Shown piece by piece: positions 49,551 to 62,339 of a stretch of DNA of 64,000 nucleotides; within the stretch, counting starts at the first letter, position 1, and each line of letters opens with the position of its first letter. Location: contig JAMXBD010002757.1 in the NCBI GenBank assembly GCA_024138025.1, forward strand, positions 101,750-165,749. The letters are read 5' to 3'. This DNA comes from Combretum micranthum. Its lineage: Eukaryota; Streptophyta; Magnoliopsida; Myrtales; Combretaceae. The notes beneath the pieces are model-generated. The model did not search any database and was not told the DNA's origin. It was given only the letters and a program-made list of their open reading frames with translations. The position numbers and the translations under genes are program-made.

Positions 49551-50531
49551 TAGGGATGAACGGTAACCCTATCATATAAGATACACATTCGAATTTTGCA
49601 CCATCGGATAAAATCAGGATGGGTATTAAAGTTCACAGGATATGATATGAGTATCAATTTTTCATAACCTATTCTCATAGGATAGGGTATGGGTATATGG
49701 TCTTCAAACCCTATACCCACCATAAAACTTGTATTATACTGTAGAAGGTACAGATTTTATGGTATCTTGTATCTACCTATTAAATATTATATAATAATAT
49801 TATTATAAAATAAATAATGATATTTAATATTTTATTTTGCAATAACATATATTCAAGATTATTATTTATAGATTGCATTTCCGAAAGTTTAATTTTTTAT
49901 TATAGAAGGTGTGCACTCTTTTATTTTAAAATAATTTGTTATTTTTATTTTAAAAGAAGTATGGTGATACGTATATACTTGAACTCCTAGATTTATAAAT
50001 GGAAAAAAAAAAACTCCTAAATCATATACAGATATTGTTTATATTATAACACTTATTAATATATAAAAGTAGTTCAAAAGATTTTAAGTTTGGAATTTTG
50101 TGCAAGTTTTATAATTTTGTTTAATATCGCATAAATAGGTTGCATAAGTATTTATTGTATATTTCAACTTTATACATAAATAGATTTTATATATTAAAGA
50201 ACTTGTGATATTAACAACATCATTTTTTAATTTATTTTCACATGTTGTTTATATTGAATGTATGAAAAGAAAATAATGTTGCATGTTGCATGAAAACATA
50301 TCAAAGACTACAAAATTGATATTTTGAAAAGAAAGAAAAAAATATAGAGATTTCGTGAAAAAAAATTACAGGTTTCGCAGAATACCTTATAGATTTTACA
50401 AGATACTTGATACATTATAGGTACAAGAAGCCACATGATAAGTTCGAGTACGAAATTCAATACCTGTACCTTATAGGATATGATATAGGTAATACTTCAT
50501 ACCATATCCACCATATATCCTCTCGCCCTAC
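49551..50531. mobile_element. Possible hAT-like MITE
   Basis: The left end TAGGGATGAACGGTAA and the right end (reverse complement TAGGGCGAGAGGATA) are similar. The subterminal regions carry GGATATGATAT, GGTACAG and CTATACCCACCATA words in inverted order, with AT-rich non-coding DNA between them. The flanking 8-mers (TTGTTTTG, CTGTCTCA) do not match, so the borders or the family may be wrong. Confidence 0.35.
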
Positions 50532-51349
50532 TGTCTCATATCATATGTATTTCTTTGTATTTGGGGCAAAGGAGGTCCACAAAAACCCTTTTAAGTCCCA
50601 TGGATCAACGAGTAAAAATAAAATAAAATAAAATTTGTTGATAAACAAACATGAAATTGACGTTGATTTTTTTTTTTAATATTAACTGTAGTATACGAAC
50701 TTCACACAAAAATTAAATTTAGTACTTGAATGTGGAAGTGATAAATTTAGTATCTTATCAAACTTTTATAATTATTTTTATTATTTTCTTAATACTATTT
50801 AATTTATTTATAGATGCAAAAAAGATAATATTTGATTACATTTTTACTATTGATCATAACATTATTTAGCACTAACATATTGTTTTTTCCACATCAAAAT
50901 ATAGAGCAAATAATGTAAGTGCGATGACAAAAACGGTCACGAAAATTTTGATTAGATGTTAAATTGATACTTTTAAAATACATGTATCAAATTAAATTTT
51001 TCGGTAAAGTTTAAGTCGAATTAGACTTTTTTTTCAATTCTTTCACAACTAAATATATGAATTTGAGTTCAATTTATCCTGCACGGGCAGACTGTACTAT
51101 CATCATTGGGTTATTAGGTGAATATATAGATATGAAAAATAAAAAAACAATTAAATGATCAACTTGATCACTTATCTCATTTGTAATGAAGAAAATAAAA
51201 ATAGAAAAAACGAGAATGAAAAAAAAAACCATAATCATTTTTGTGGAATATGACATTGACCGCTGGAACCCGATTTAAAGCTGCGAGACAATAAATAATT
51301 GGCGTGTGTGATTATGAGTCCTTTTTTTTTTTTTTGGGGTGGAAATATG
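50532..51349. other. Non-coding spacer
   Basis: AT-rich with poly-T runs. No gene or element end is recognised. Confidence 0.4.
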
Positions 51350-54300
51350 CAAGGTAAAATTTCTTAATTAATTTCTTTTGAAGATAGAGGATTTAAATGA
51401 CTCACTTATATAAAACATATAGTACCATTAACTTTTGATGTTAAATATATAGAACTTTCAATAAACTTTTGTCGAGAAGATGCTCAAATTATGCCTTTTA
51501 TCATTATCGAAGGAGAGTTACAGTGCAATCCCTCTTTACTAGAATTAAACCGTGACGTTGTATGATGAACCGTGAAGAAGCAACTAACCCCATGTTGATC
51601 AATGAAAATTGTGAAATATTCTACAATGGAAGATAACTAATCTACAAAATTGACCAAACTTGTTATTGTGTTATTTTAAATTTATATGGTTGAATACTAA
51701 GTACTAATGTATATGCATTGCGACTTGTATAAAGTGTTAATATATCTTGCAAAAATCGAAATAAATTAAATAGTAAATCTTTAATCATACCGTAAGAAAA
51801 ATTTAAGAATAAATGTACTCGTTTCTCAAAGATGTTAATGAATATTCTAAGATGAAATTGTCGAAGCTCATTATTAAGGGGTGGGAATGACTCCTGTGAA
51901 TACGCCCAACATATTTTCATAAAATGACAAGCTTACTTCGAGTAAAATAATAATAATTGCGGTGACTTACTGCCGTTGACGCTCCTTGTCGTGTTCGAGA
52001 AACAATAATTGAGAAGTTGTTACGCCAGTGGCAGCGGATTAGATGACAATGTCCCCTCATGATCGTGTGGCTGTGATTTACTAATTACTATATCATTCTG
52101 TTTCTTTTCTATAGTCACCTAAGGCAGATACAATGGTGATAATAAATAAGCCGCTACGCCAGGATGCTGATAGGAGACATTCATCAAATATGAAGCCGTA
52201 AGGTAATTTACTTAGAATTAATATTACATATAGTATCTAAATTTTGATAAAATATATAATTAAAATTTTAAATTTTAAAATTATTTAATTTAATACTTAA
52301 AAACTTTTAAATTGATTAATTTAATAGCTGAAAGAACGTGATAGAGATGTTTTTGTCATATACAAAAAGTTATTTTTTATATCAAATTGATCAATTTAAA
52401 AATATAAATATTTAATTATATATTTTATCAAAATTTAGTTCAAGTATCATTTATTATATTAATCCATTTACATAATAGGTACGTACTGAAACATAAATCT
52501 CCATAACATCGTTGAAATATTCACTGCAGCTAAAGCGAATAAATTCCAAGGGCAACATAAAGGGAACGCAATTGGAGCAGCAAAATCCAAGGAAATGCTT
52601 TTTACAATAATTTTACATCCTCCGTATGATTATTTTGACTTTAGAAAATTATAAGAAAGCACTTTCAATAAGTACTTAATTTGAAAAAATAAGGGGTTTT
52701 ACCGTTTTAGTGTGCGTTATATATATGCGATTTGCCCAAAATTTCGTTAGCACCAAATTAAAGTTTTTATGATCGAGGGGCTACAATTTGCTTTTCAAAT
52801 AGGAACCTTCTTCCACATTTTCACTACTAAAAGGAGACGACTTATAAAATTGTCAGAAAATTACAAATGAACTCCTAAAACCTTTTGGTCAATGAATTCT
52901 TAAATTATGTTCACATCATTTGAAGATATACATTGCTCAAACAACAGCCAAAATTACTAAACTATTACTAAAAAGAATGCTAAATGACTATTATTTTAAA
53001 GGATTTGATGATAGCTTATGGATTTTTAAAAGTTAGATAGATGAAAGGATATTTAAAATTTTAGGGAGCTTATATTTGTACTTAACCAATAGTTATATTT
53101 ATCAATAACTAATTTGTTACTAATAGGTACTAGAATTACATATATAGGAGCTGATTTTTATGGGGACAACGAGTAAGTTAGAAGTGATTGGCAATTAGAA
53201 AGAGAAACAAAGCAAGAAGGGAGTTGAGAGAATAGAATAGAAAGAAAATGAAAATGAAATGGACAAGTTAGGCGCAGTTCAAAAATAATAATAACAATGC
53301 GAAGGAGAAAGGATATGAGAGAAAGAAATAAGAAGAAATCATTTTAAAAATAAATCAAAATAAAATGAAAAAAAAAAAGTTGAAAAGGAGAAAAGATTGT
53401 AAGGGAAAAAAATTAAATGGCAAATTAAAAGTAAATCACAAGTTTAATACAACAAAAATTCGTATGGTTGTAAAAATCCAAATTCGCCTCGAGTGGTTGA
53501 AACTATGGCAAAAATGCCATGAGCACCAATAGGAAAAGCGTCGGCCATTGCTCAGATTTCATGAATTCTTAACAGGAAGGAAAGTAAATATTGCTTTGTG
53601 CTAATGGGATCGAATTTCCTTTGCATGGATTTTTGGAGCATAAATCCCCAACTCTTTCATTTATTCTTTTGTAATTTTATTTGTTGGTCCTGTGATTAGA
53701 CCGCCTAATGACGATGTATGGCTCTTTTATATCTCTTTTATTTTATCATGATTCAAGTTAATTTAGGTGAAATAAATAAATAAAGAAAGAAAAGAATTAT
53801 AATAAATATTAATAAGTGCACACATACATGAATGATAAGATTATAGTTATAATTGTATAACAGATAATTTGTACTTATGTCGTTAAAAAATACAATAAAT
53901 GTGTTTATTTACGTTGAAATTGAGAAAATTATATCATTTTTGACTCGCCCAATAAAAATTATCAAAATATAAATTATATAAAATTAATTATTAAAATACT
54001 AATGGGACTCATATGTTCATATTAAAAAGGGCTCACCTTCCTAACAACAAATTAAAGATACATTAACACTTGGTTAAAAAAAAAAAGGTAAAAGGTGAAG
54101 ATAAGTTTAGTCCAAAAGTGTGTTCGAAATGTAAAAGGGTCCATGTTGCTGATAGCAAACAAAAGACACATTAACATCAGGAAAAAATAAAATAAAATAA
54201 AAGGTGAATAACAAGCAAAATAAGTTTTGAACCGTTCAAAAGGTGTTGTGGATTGTAAAAGGCCAACTGGAAAGCAAATTTAAAGAAAAAGTTAATATCG

Positions 54301-55900
54301 GTTTGAATGTTAGTGTCAAGGGTTAAAAAAAATGTCGCATGCACAAGCCACTAGTGACAGATGTGATTCATTAAGAATTAAGATGAATTACTCGTTTTAT
54401 ATGCTATTTAACATTGTATAAGTTTTACTAAATCGCATTTTGTACAAATGATTTACTAACAAAAATTCAAATCACATTTCCTATATGCGATTCAACATCA
54501 GTATTTTAGTAATTATTTTATGTAATTTGTATTTATATAATTTTTTTAAAGTTAGTAAATACGTGTTTCAACGTATTGAAATTACTCCTTCAAATATGCA
54601 TTTCCAATTTCACACCTAGATATTGAAGTTGCTACATATCACAAATTTGTAATTTTCAAAACTTATACATGATACTTAAGGTTATTGAATATCATATCCG
54701 ATTGAACTTTACTTATCAAAATTATTTTTGTTATACATTAAAGAATTAATGTGACAAATATTGACTTTGGCGATGAGTTATGTCTGTTTTAGGGTAAAAT
54801 TTTTTATTTAAGCCCTCAACCAGGCACTTTTTTAGTTATATTTTTAGCAAGTTTAGATTTATTATAACTTCTTACGAATGCTTTTATTTTGCATGTTGTC
54901 CGTGGCATTGTAATTGCTTTAATTTACCTTATTTCGTATCTTAAGTTTTATGGTGTTTCTATTTTATGCAATTTTTGTGTTTATTTTTGTCACTTTTCTA
55001 GTCTACTGATACGTGTATGTCCTAGGACAAAAACAAGAATAGTTTATGAGTAATATACATTTTTTAGCTGTTTTACTCTGCTTTTTCCTAATTTTTTGAA
55101 ATTTCTTATTATTTTCAAATTTAGATGTCATTTACTTGCGTATTTAGAATTAATTGATAATTGAAAGTTTTATATATTTCACTGCAACATTATGCCTTCT
55201 TTTAATTTTATTTTTCAGTAGTGAAAAAGAAAGATTTCAAATAAGATCTATTGTGTGGAGTTATAAGTTGAGTATAGTGTATTGTATTTGAAATTGAGAG
55301 TGGAGAATTATTTATAATAAATTTTTATTAGATATAATGTAACATAACCAAGTGGAATATAAAATCCCCCACTTGATTTTATAAAAGTGGAGGTAAGGTT
55401 TAGGTTGAACTAGTGTATATTACTTACACATTATCCTTTCTCCTTCCTCATTTATTTTCACATATTTATTTTGTGCGTACCATCTAATTTCAATAATATT
55501 CGGGGATGATTATTGTTTATATAACTTAAAGGGTTAATATTTTAAGTGTTATATTAGTATTTAAAGAGTTGATCTCTTTACTCCTAATATTATTCACAGA
55601 AGGCCATTCACATTTTTATTATCCTTCATAATTTTTTTATACTTTTATATACACACAGTAAACATCGGACGCAAATACCTACAGCTACATCGCTCTCATG
55701 GCTTGAAGTTAGAATAAGCTAATTATAATATGCTACCTAATTCACGATTAAATCTTGTAGGCCAGCTTAGTCAAATGCGCCTAATGGAAAAATCTAGTAA
55801 TTCCAAACTTTACTAAGTGGTTTCTGAGTCAGATCGCATTTGCCTCGACTCTAAATCACATCAAAAGCATGTACGAAAGACAAAAGAAAGGTAAACTGTG
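51350..55900. repeat. NLR-cluster spacer, unit 2, with empty copia site
   Basis: 51370-51600 matches 32500-32780 (TGTATGATGAAC, CAATCCCTCTT and CCATGTTGATC words). 52155-52590 carries the TNL promoter-type module (GATGCTGATAGGAGACAT; GTTGAAATATTCACTGCAGC). 52857-52876 reads AAATTACAAATGAACTCCT without a copia insertion. 52877-55850 parallels 47227-49260, with an extra block at about 53600-54020. No open reading frame is supported. Confidence 0.8.
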
Positions 55901-55924
55901 TGGCTCAAATTAACATGTGACGTT

Positions 55925-57520
55925 GTACGATGACTTACTGTTGTTCACGTGCCATGTCTCCCACGATAATTAAACAACCACTTTTAATCAACTAAGAAGT
56001 CGTTACGTCAGTGGCAGCGGATTTGATGACAAAATCCCCTCATGATCTTGTGGCTGTGATTCTGTTTCTAAAAGCAAGTAAAAGAAAGCCGCCATGGAGT
56101 TGCTTAGCTGTTGAATTGCAGTTCTTCTGCAAGCTTCGACGCAACGCTGCTTAGCTCTTTTCTTTTTTTAGTTTTGATATCTTTTATATAATTTGCATAA
56201 TTTGGAATCTATCAAATTTAAAAAAAACAGATAAGTAATTTTTTAAGTAACACATAAATAAAATAGTGAGTTTCTTAAAGAAGAAAGTTGGTTAAAATAT
56301 TAATGTAAGATATTAAGTAATTTTGTAAGTAATTGATGGATAAATACGAATTTAAGACAAATATAATAATGATAATATTTATACACTTAATTAATTATGA
56401 GACTAACTTAGATGATATGATAAGTTGTTAAGTCATGATGCTGACAGGAGACATACGTCAAATATCACGCTGTAAGGTAATTAGTATAGAATTAATGTTA
56501 ATTATAACTTTAGTAAAATATATAATTAGATATATAAATTGAAAGTTGATTAATTTAATATATGAAAAAAATTGATAAAGAGATACTATTAACTTGTATA
56601 AAAAATTATTTTAATTATTAAATTGATCAATTTATTTAATAATTAAAATATCAAATCATATATTTTATTAAAATTTAATTCAAATACTGTTTGCTGCATT
56701 AATCCATTTACATAATAGGCACACCGCGTATTGCAACATAAATTTCCAAAAGATCGTTGAAATATTGACTGCAACTAAAAGCCGATAAATGCCAAGGGTA
56801 ACATAAAATAAATGCAATTGGAACAGCACTGTCCAAAGAAATGCTCATTATGGCACGTTTAATACGCAATAATGACTAGAATAAAATTGCGATTTCGGCT
56901 TTCAATCCATTTCTTAATATTTAGAAGTGTTTTTAAAAACAGAATCGTAATTTCTTGAAAACAACGATTGCAGCTTTAAAGGAAATTCGATTTCACCTTT
57001 GAGAAGGTGGTATTACGATTTCATTCCACCCTTATTAATTATTAATTATATGTAGTGTAATTAGTTTTAATCTTATCATATATTCATATTTTGCATTTAT
57101 TATTATGAATATTCCTGATAATTATACATTTTAGCCATTTCATTTCATATAATCTTCCAAACATAAAATGGATTTGTCATTCTCAAACTCATTTCATTTC
57201 AATCCATCCCATTCCATTCTAAATCTTATAGTTTTACTTCCACTCTATGATTATTTTGCTCTTTAAAAAATTATAAGAAAGTGCTGGCAAAATAGCAAAG
57301 GACATTCTATAAATATGTTTTTATAAGATTTATGATTTCAAGCACTTAATTTTAAAACTAAGGGGTTTTACTGTTTTAGTGTGAATTATATACATGCAAT
57401 TTGCCCAGAATTTTATTAGCAACAAAATAAAGTTTTTACGATCAAGGGTCTATAATTTGCTACTTGAATAGAACCTTCTTCCACATTTCCACTACTAAAA
57501 GAAGACGAATAATAAAATTG
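55925..57520. repeat. NLR-cluster spacer, unit 3
   Basis: 55930-56060 matches 51960-52080 (GTCAGTGGCAGCGGATT and CCCCTCATGATC). 56440-56850 carries the promoter-type module (GATGCTGACAGGAGACATAC; AGATCGTTGAAATATTGACT). 57240-57500 matches 52620-52840 (AAGGGGTTTTAC and CCTTCTTCCACATTT). The extra block at about 56870-57235 is unique to this copy. Non-coding. Confidence 0.8.
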
Positions 57521-58192
57521 TAAAAGTTTATGTTACTAAGTGTAAAATTTGGCAAGTTCCATACAATTAATTACAAAAATGGAAAAAATTATAAGTTTTA
57601 AACTAATACTTTTAAACTTTAAATAATTAATTGTAAAGATAAATAAATGTTAGATACCTAATATGATAATTACCCTTTAAAGGAAGGCTCATGCAATGGA
57701 ACTTGAAACAAAAATAATCTGACCCTGCAATCATTTTAATAAGCATATAATTATTAAGATATTAAATAATATAACTTCAATATTTTATACATATTTATTT
57801 TTCATAAAGTATGTAATTGATATTATAAAGATAAATAGTGTTTTTTTAAGGTGAGACACATAGAACCATTTTTAAGTTGATATGAAATATAAGTAAAATA
57901 AAAAGCTGTATCGTAATTCATAAAAAGACACATTTAATGAACATTTTCCATAAATTAAAATATGAAATTCCATAGCAATGAAGCCTAAATTTGACTTGTG
58001 CTGAACACTGATGGCAAAAAATATCGATGAAAATAGCTAAAATCAATTATCAAGGGAAATGCACAGGAACATAAGTGGAATAGCACTATTCGCTGAAGAG
58101 CTCCACTTTGACCTCGACAAGGCTTAGCACAACCCAAAACCCACTCCAACCCACCATCCGTAGGTCCACAACCGTAATCCACTCAATGTAGG
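57521..58192. other. Non-coding spacer with a faint fourth promoter-type module
   Basis: Between about 57990 and 58110, words such as CAAGGGAAATGCACAGGAACA and GTGGAATAGCACTATTCGCTG recall the module upstream of the TIR exon. No TIR sequence follows before the Cassandra element. Confidence 0.4.
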
Positions 58193-58197
58193 CAAGT

Positions 58198-58725
58198 TGT
58201 AACTCCTCGAAACTCCACCTATTGAGGTATTGTCTGTTTTGACTATACGTTGTACGTTTTTTTTCTTTTTTATCAACACTTCCTAGGGGGTCACCTTAAC
58301 TCTGAAGTTCCGAAGAACTCTAAATTACTACACCAAAAAGTGCTTCTGTGATTAGAGTTCCACGATCTATATTTGAGGGGTATCATATACTCTCCCACTT
58401 ATAAAACCGACGTCCTCGTAAGTTTCGTTACACAAATCCATAACCACACTAGGCAGTGAGGACACACTCCTCTATTTCCAATTGGTGAATTGCTTTGATA
58501 TCACCTGTAACACTCCAAAACTCCATCCATTGAGGTATTATCCACTTTGGCCACATGCCGCACGATTTTATCCTTTGGAGCCAACACTTTCTAGGAAGTC
58601 ACTCATCAAGGGATTACTCTACAAAAAGCACGCTTAATTTTGGAGTTTCGATGACCTTTAAGCCACAAAAGCAAAAGGCATCTACATGATTAGAGTTTCA
58701 TGATTTATATTTAAGGGGTATCACA
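58198..58725 (-). mobile_element. Cassandra-type TRIM retrotransposon with 5S-rRNA-like LTRs
   Basis: Two direct LTR copies (58198-58387 and 58506-58725) flank a 118-bp non-coding interior. A reverse-strand PBS (TGATATCA, 58496-58503, for TGGTATCA) abuts the right copy. Read on the minus strand, the right LTR contains CTCCAAAATTAAGCGTGCTT and TGAGTGACTTCC. These correspond to the plant 5S rRNA segments CTCCGAAGTTAAGCGTGCTT and TGGGTGACCTCC, the defining trait of Cassandra. Target-site duplication: CAAGT (58193-58197) and TAAGT (58726-58730), one mismatch. It encodes no protein and would be mobilised by other elements' enzymes. Confidence 0.9.
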
Positions 58726-58730
58726 TAAGT

Positions 58731-59509
58731 CTAGACTCATCTATGACCCATTAGGTCTATGGTCCAAGTTGATTCTTCGATGAAGATCTGTGGGCCCAAC
58801 GGGTTCAGCGAAGTTTACCTCAATAAAAGAAAAAAAATAAATTACATATAGTAATAAAATCAAAGATATTAAAAAATTAAACTATCTTCGTATAAATAGT
58901 AAAAATTTATTTGTAATTTATAACATTTAATATGTTGTTGACAAAAAAAATATATATCTTAAAATGTATGTCCAGTTTAATTTATGTAAACTTTAACCAA
59001 AAGACAAATCTCATTCTTTAACAGTATGGATTAACTTTCGTGTTAATTTTTCTTAAATGTCTCTCGAGTTTCGTGTAATTTCACATTGCTAATACATTTA
59101 GAGTCGGATGTTATGTTGTTCTATATAAATAAATGTATATTTTTTACGACTATTTAAAAAAAATGTGTTAAAGTCTACGATGCTATTAGGCTCAACTTTA
59201 ATTTTGTGTTTAATATTTTTTATTTAAAATTAAAAAATTTAATAATTTTTTCTAATTTGAATTTAATTTAATAAAAAAGCTACATGAGTCATGGGGACTC
59301 ACGTTTGACAAGTATGGTTCCGGGTACGAAAATTTAATCATCTACTCCACTAATCAAGGTATTAATGACTGTTTATAGGTATGCACATATTTTAAAAGTA
59401 AAAAATTTAAAAAAAAAAAGCATGTTTTAACAGATTTAAAATAATATTGGCCATAAAAAGAAACAGATTTAAAATATACCGGTTTAGTTTTCTATTGCAT
59501 CTGTTGAAA
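58731..59509. other. AT-rich non-coding DNA before the TIR gene promoter
   Basis: No gene is seen. 59090-59280 resembles the repeat pair at 62340 and 63060 (TTAGGCTCAACTTTAATTTT-type words), so it may be a further diverged copy. Confidence 0.4.
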
Positions 59510-59666
59510 TATGACAGCAGTAATTAAAATATATAAAAATAGCCAATAACTACCAAAAGAAACGCAATCAAAACAGCACTATCCAATGGAAGGCCTCCAC
59601 TTATCAAAAACCAAAAGCCACCGCCTACAAAACACGGCCAAGACAAAGGAATTGAAACTATATAAA
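59510..59666 (+). promoter_or_regulatory. Promoter region of the TIR gene, TATA box at 59661-59666
   Basis: TATAAA (in ACTATATAAAGACG) lies 115 bases before the ATG at 59781, a suitable distance for a plant promoter with a short leader of about 85-90 bases. The 150 bases upstream (GTTGAAATATGACAGCAG; AACGCAATCAAAACAGCACT; CAAGACAAAGGAATTGAAAC) are the best-preserved member of the repeated module at 31500, 52500, 56730 and 57990. Confidence 0.65.
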
Positions 59667-59780
59667 GACGAACTTAGAAGCAGCATGGTTACCACATCAC
59701 ATAGATCTACTTCTACCCTCGTCTTCCAACCAAGCTGTGAACTGTGAAATTAGTTGTTCCATTCTTGTTTCTTGTTGAAA

Positions 59781-60286
59781 ATGAGTTCAAAAAATCCCAT
59801 AGAATATGAGGAGGGAGTATCAGATACTTCTACAGCAGAATATGAAGTATTCTTAAGCTTTAGAGGTCCTGATACTCGAAAAGGTTTTACAAGTCATCTT
59901 TACTTGACTCTCCTTGATAGGGGAATTAGAGTTTATATAGATGATGAAGAACTTAGAATAGGAGAAGAGATTGGACCAGAACTCCTTAAAGGGATAAATG
60001 AATCCAGGATTGCTATACCCATCTTCTCAAAAGGTTATGCTGCAAGCAAATGGTGTCTTAAAGAGTTGACACAGATTGTGGAGTGTAAGAAAACCACCGG
60101 ATTAAAAGTCATGCCCATTTTTTATGATGTCGTGCCTACTGAAGTTCGCAATCAAACCGGAAAGTATGGAGAGGCGCTTGAATTACATGAGAAATATTAT
60201 GATACGGAGACCACTGCAAGCTGGAGAAGAGCTTTGAAAGAGGTGGGATACCATAAAGGTTGGGACTTTGAGACTGGCACATATAG
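59781..60286 (+). CDS. TIR-domain first exon of a TNL (or TIR-only) resistance gene
   Basis: ATG 59781 is the first ATG in frame; the upstream extension begins at a TTG after a stop. The TIR domain starts at residue 21: EYEVFLSFRGPDTRKGFTSH, BB-loop region RGIRVYIDDEELRIGEEIGP, SKWCLKEL with the expected catalytic Glu (about residue 95), then MPIFYDVVPTEVRNQTGKYG. The usual VDP motif reads VVP (Asp to Val near residue 118). Plant TIR domains cleave NAD+ to signal cell-death immunity after NLR oligomerisation. The closest recalled family is flax L6. The exon probably ends at AG/GTAATT (60286/60287), as in L6-type genes where TIR is exon 1; without splicing it ends at TAA 60288-60290. No NB-ARC appears in the next 3.7 kb. 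Confidence 0.85.
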
Positions 60287-62339
60287 GTAATTTGCTCGTA
60301 CATGATGATAACTACCTTTCTTTCGTGATATACATATTGAAAATTACCTTTTTATTGCTATGTGTTCATGTGATATCTAAATTATACAGCTTAGCTGATG
60401 TATACTACATTAATTTCCATGTATTTTAAATTATTTCTTTGATTTGAAAAATCTGGCATAAGAAGACCGTAATGATCATCTCGAGACATATGAATCGTCT
60501 TACAAGACTCATATACTTGTTAAGTATAAGTAGCGATATGTCAGTACTTCCAAGAAGTGTATTTAGTGGGATGAAACTAATATCTTATGCAAGCTATTAC
60601 GGATATGTCTTGGAGCTTAGTATCTGGACCACCTCTTGGGAGTGTTGAGTTAGAGATTAATGAAAGTTCTTGTACGCTCCAACCAAAAAATAAGAAATAC
60701 AAAATATTTCATAAATATTCTAACTATAATATGTTGGCATAATATTATAGTTAATATCTCAAGTTTGGATAACATTACAGTTAATAACAATTCCATCTCT
60801 AGTAATATTAGGGAATAGGCATGGTTTAATTCATCTTCCATACCAAATCTAACTTCATCTTACAATTTATTTTTTTTTTTTTTTTAAAGGTCTCAAAACA
60901 TACTGTGTGGCTCAGTTCATAAATTTGATCAATAGTCACTCATAAAATAAAGTTCTTTCTTTGTAATTATCAAGAGAATGGAAGATTTTGATTCCGCCTA
61001 GAAAGAAAAACCGGATTCCATTCAATCAACGCCATCTCTTACAGCTTGAAATTTCTAATCAATTCAAACATGTTATATTGTTAAAGAATCCTCGGCAATA
61101 TGCAAATAGTAAGAGAGCTGGAGAGTGGAAAGCCTGATATGCATGTGTGAAAATTTAGGATCTATTTGTTTCATCCTGCTCTGGTCATTTTTGCATCGTA
61201 TTTTTATTATTTTCAAACAGATATTTATTAAAAAACAGTTACGAATGAAAAAGTTATAGTTTTACTCATAAATAGACTAAACAAATAAGATAGAGATATC
61301 ATATAGATATAATACAAATAATTTATATATACAATACAAATAAAAATTAAAAAATCAGACAATCCAAATATTCCATTAATTTACTATCATAATGAGCCGT
61401 AGCATTTGTATAGAAAGCACGGTCCAAGAAACTACCAATATGGCCAACACCCCACTGGACCAGCTGGTTATACAAATATTATATTTCTTAGTGAATAATA
61501 AATTTCACCTAAAATATTTTGTATTCGACGTATAGCAGGTATCTATACATTCACATAAATAACAAGTGATAAAAAGTGGTCAGGGAACTCTCTGATTTAT
61601 CAGTTTGCATGTGATCCTCCTAAAACAACATTTTCTCAAATTCATTTTTCATCTAAAAACAGTGATAGCAGTGGATTTGGATCTTATTTAGGGAAAAAAA
61701 AAAATTTTAAAACACCTGTTCGGTTTGATTCGTTTAATATAATTTTATTTGGTTCTAGTCTTTGATCAACAAAAAATTAAAAATTAAAAAAAAAAAAAAA
61801 GTTGAAAGCTCATTGTATATAGATATTATGATCTGTAAGATTATATGTATGTATATCTTTTTGTGTCAAACTCTAATAATAACAAACTGTATTTACAATA
61901 AATCTTCACTGGCACTTTTACTTAAAACTATACTTATTATTCTCATGATATAAATATTGGGATATCCAAAACTGCCGAAGGAACCCACCGTTAACCCTTT
62001 GTCCACTCCACTTTTCTATTTCAGCCTTCTTCCATTTTTGTTATTCGTTCTGAGGTGGGATTCTTATCCATTTAGCACAATTTGTTACTTTCATCCTCTC
62101 GATTGCTCTACTATATATAGAGAGAGAGACTTAGGTACAAGGTCAAATCTAACCTATGACTTAGTCCGGCACCGGTGGGTATAACCGTTGGCTCAATTCG
62201 GCTATACTATTCATAACCCACCAATTGACCTGACAGATTACTGGGTCAAGCCTTCAATCCATGTGACCCACCGGGTCAGCCAGGTCACTATGTATTAAAA
62301 AAAAATTGTAGGTGGAAAAAAGAAAAAAATGAAATATAA
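60287..62339 (+). other. Sequence after the TIR exon: long intron or truncated gene
   Basis: A donor-like GTAATT starts it. I looked for NB-ARC signs (P-loop GxGGxGKTT, RNBS motifs, GLPLAL) and saw none in any frame. It contains AT-rich DNA, poly-T at 60870-60887 and poly-A at 61787-61800. Either the next exon lies beyond the window, or the gene is TIR-only. Confidence 0.5.
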
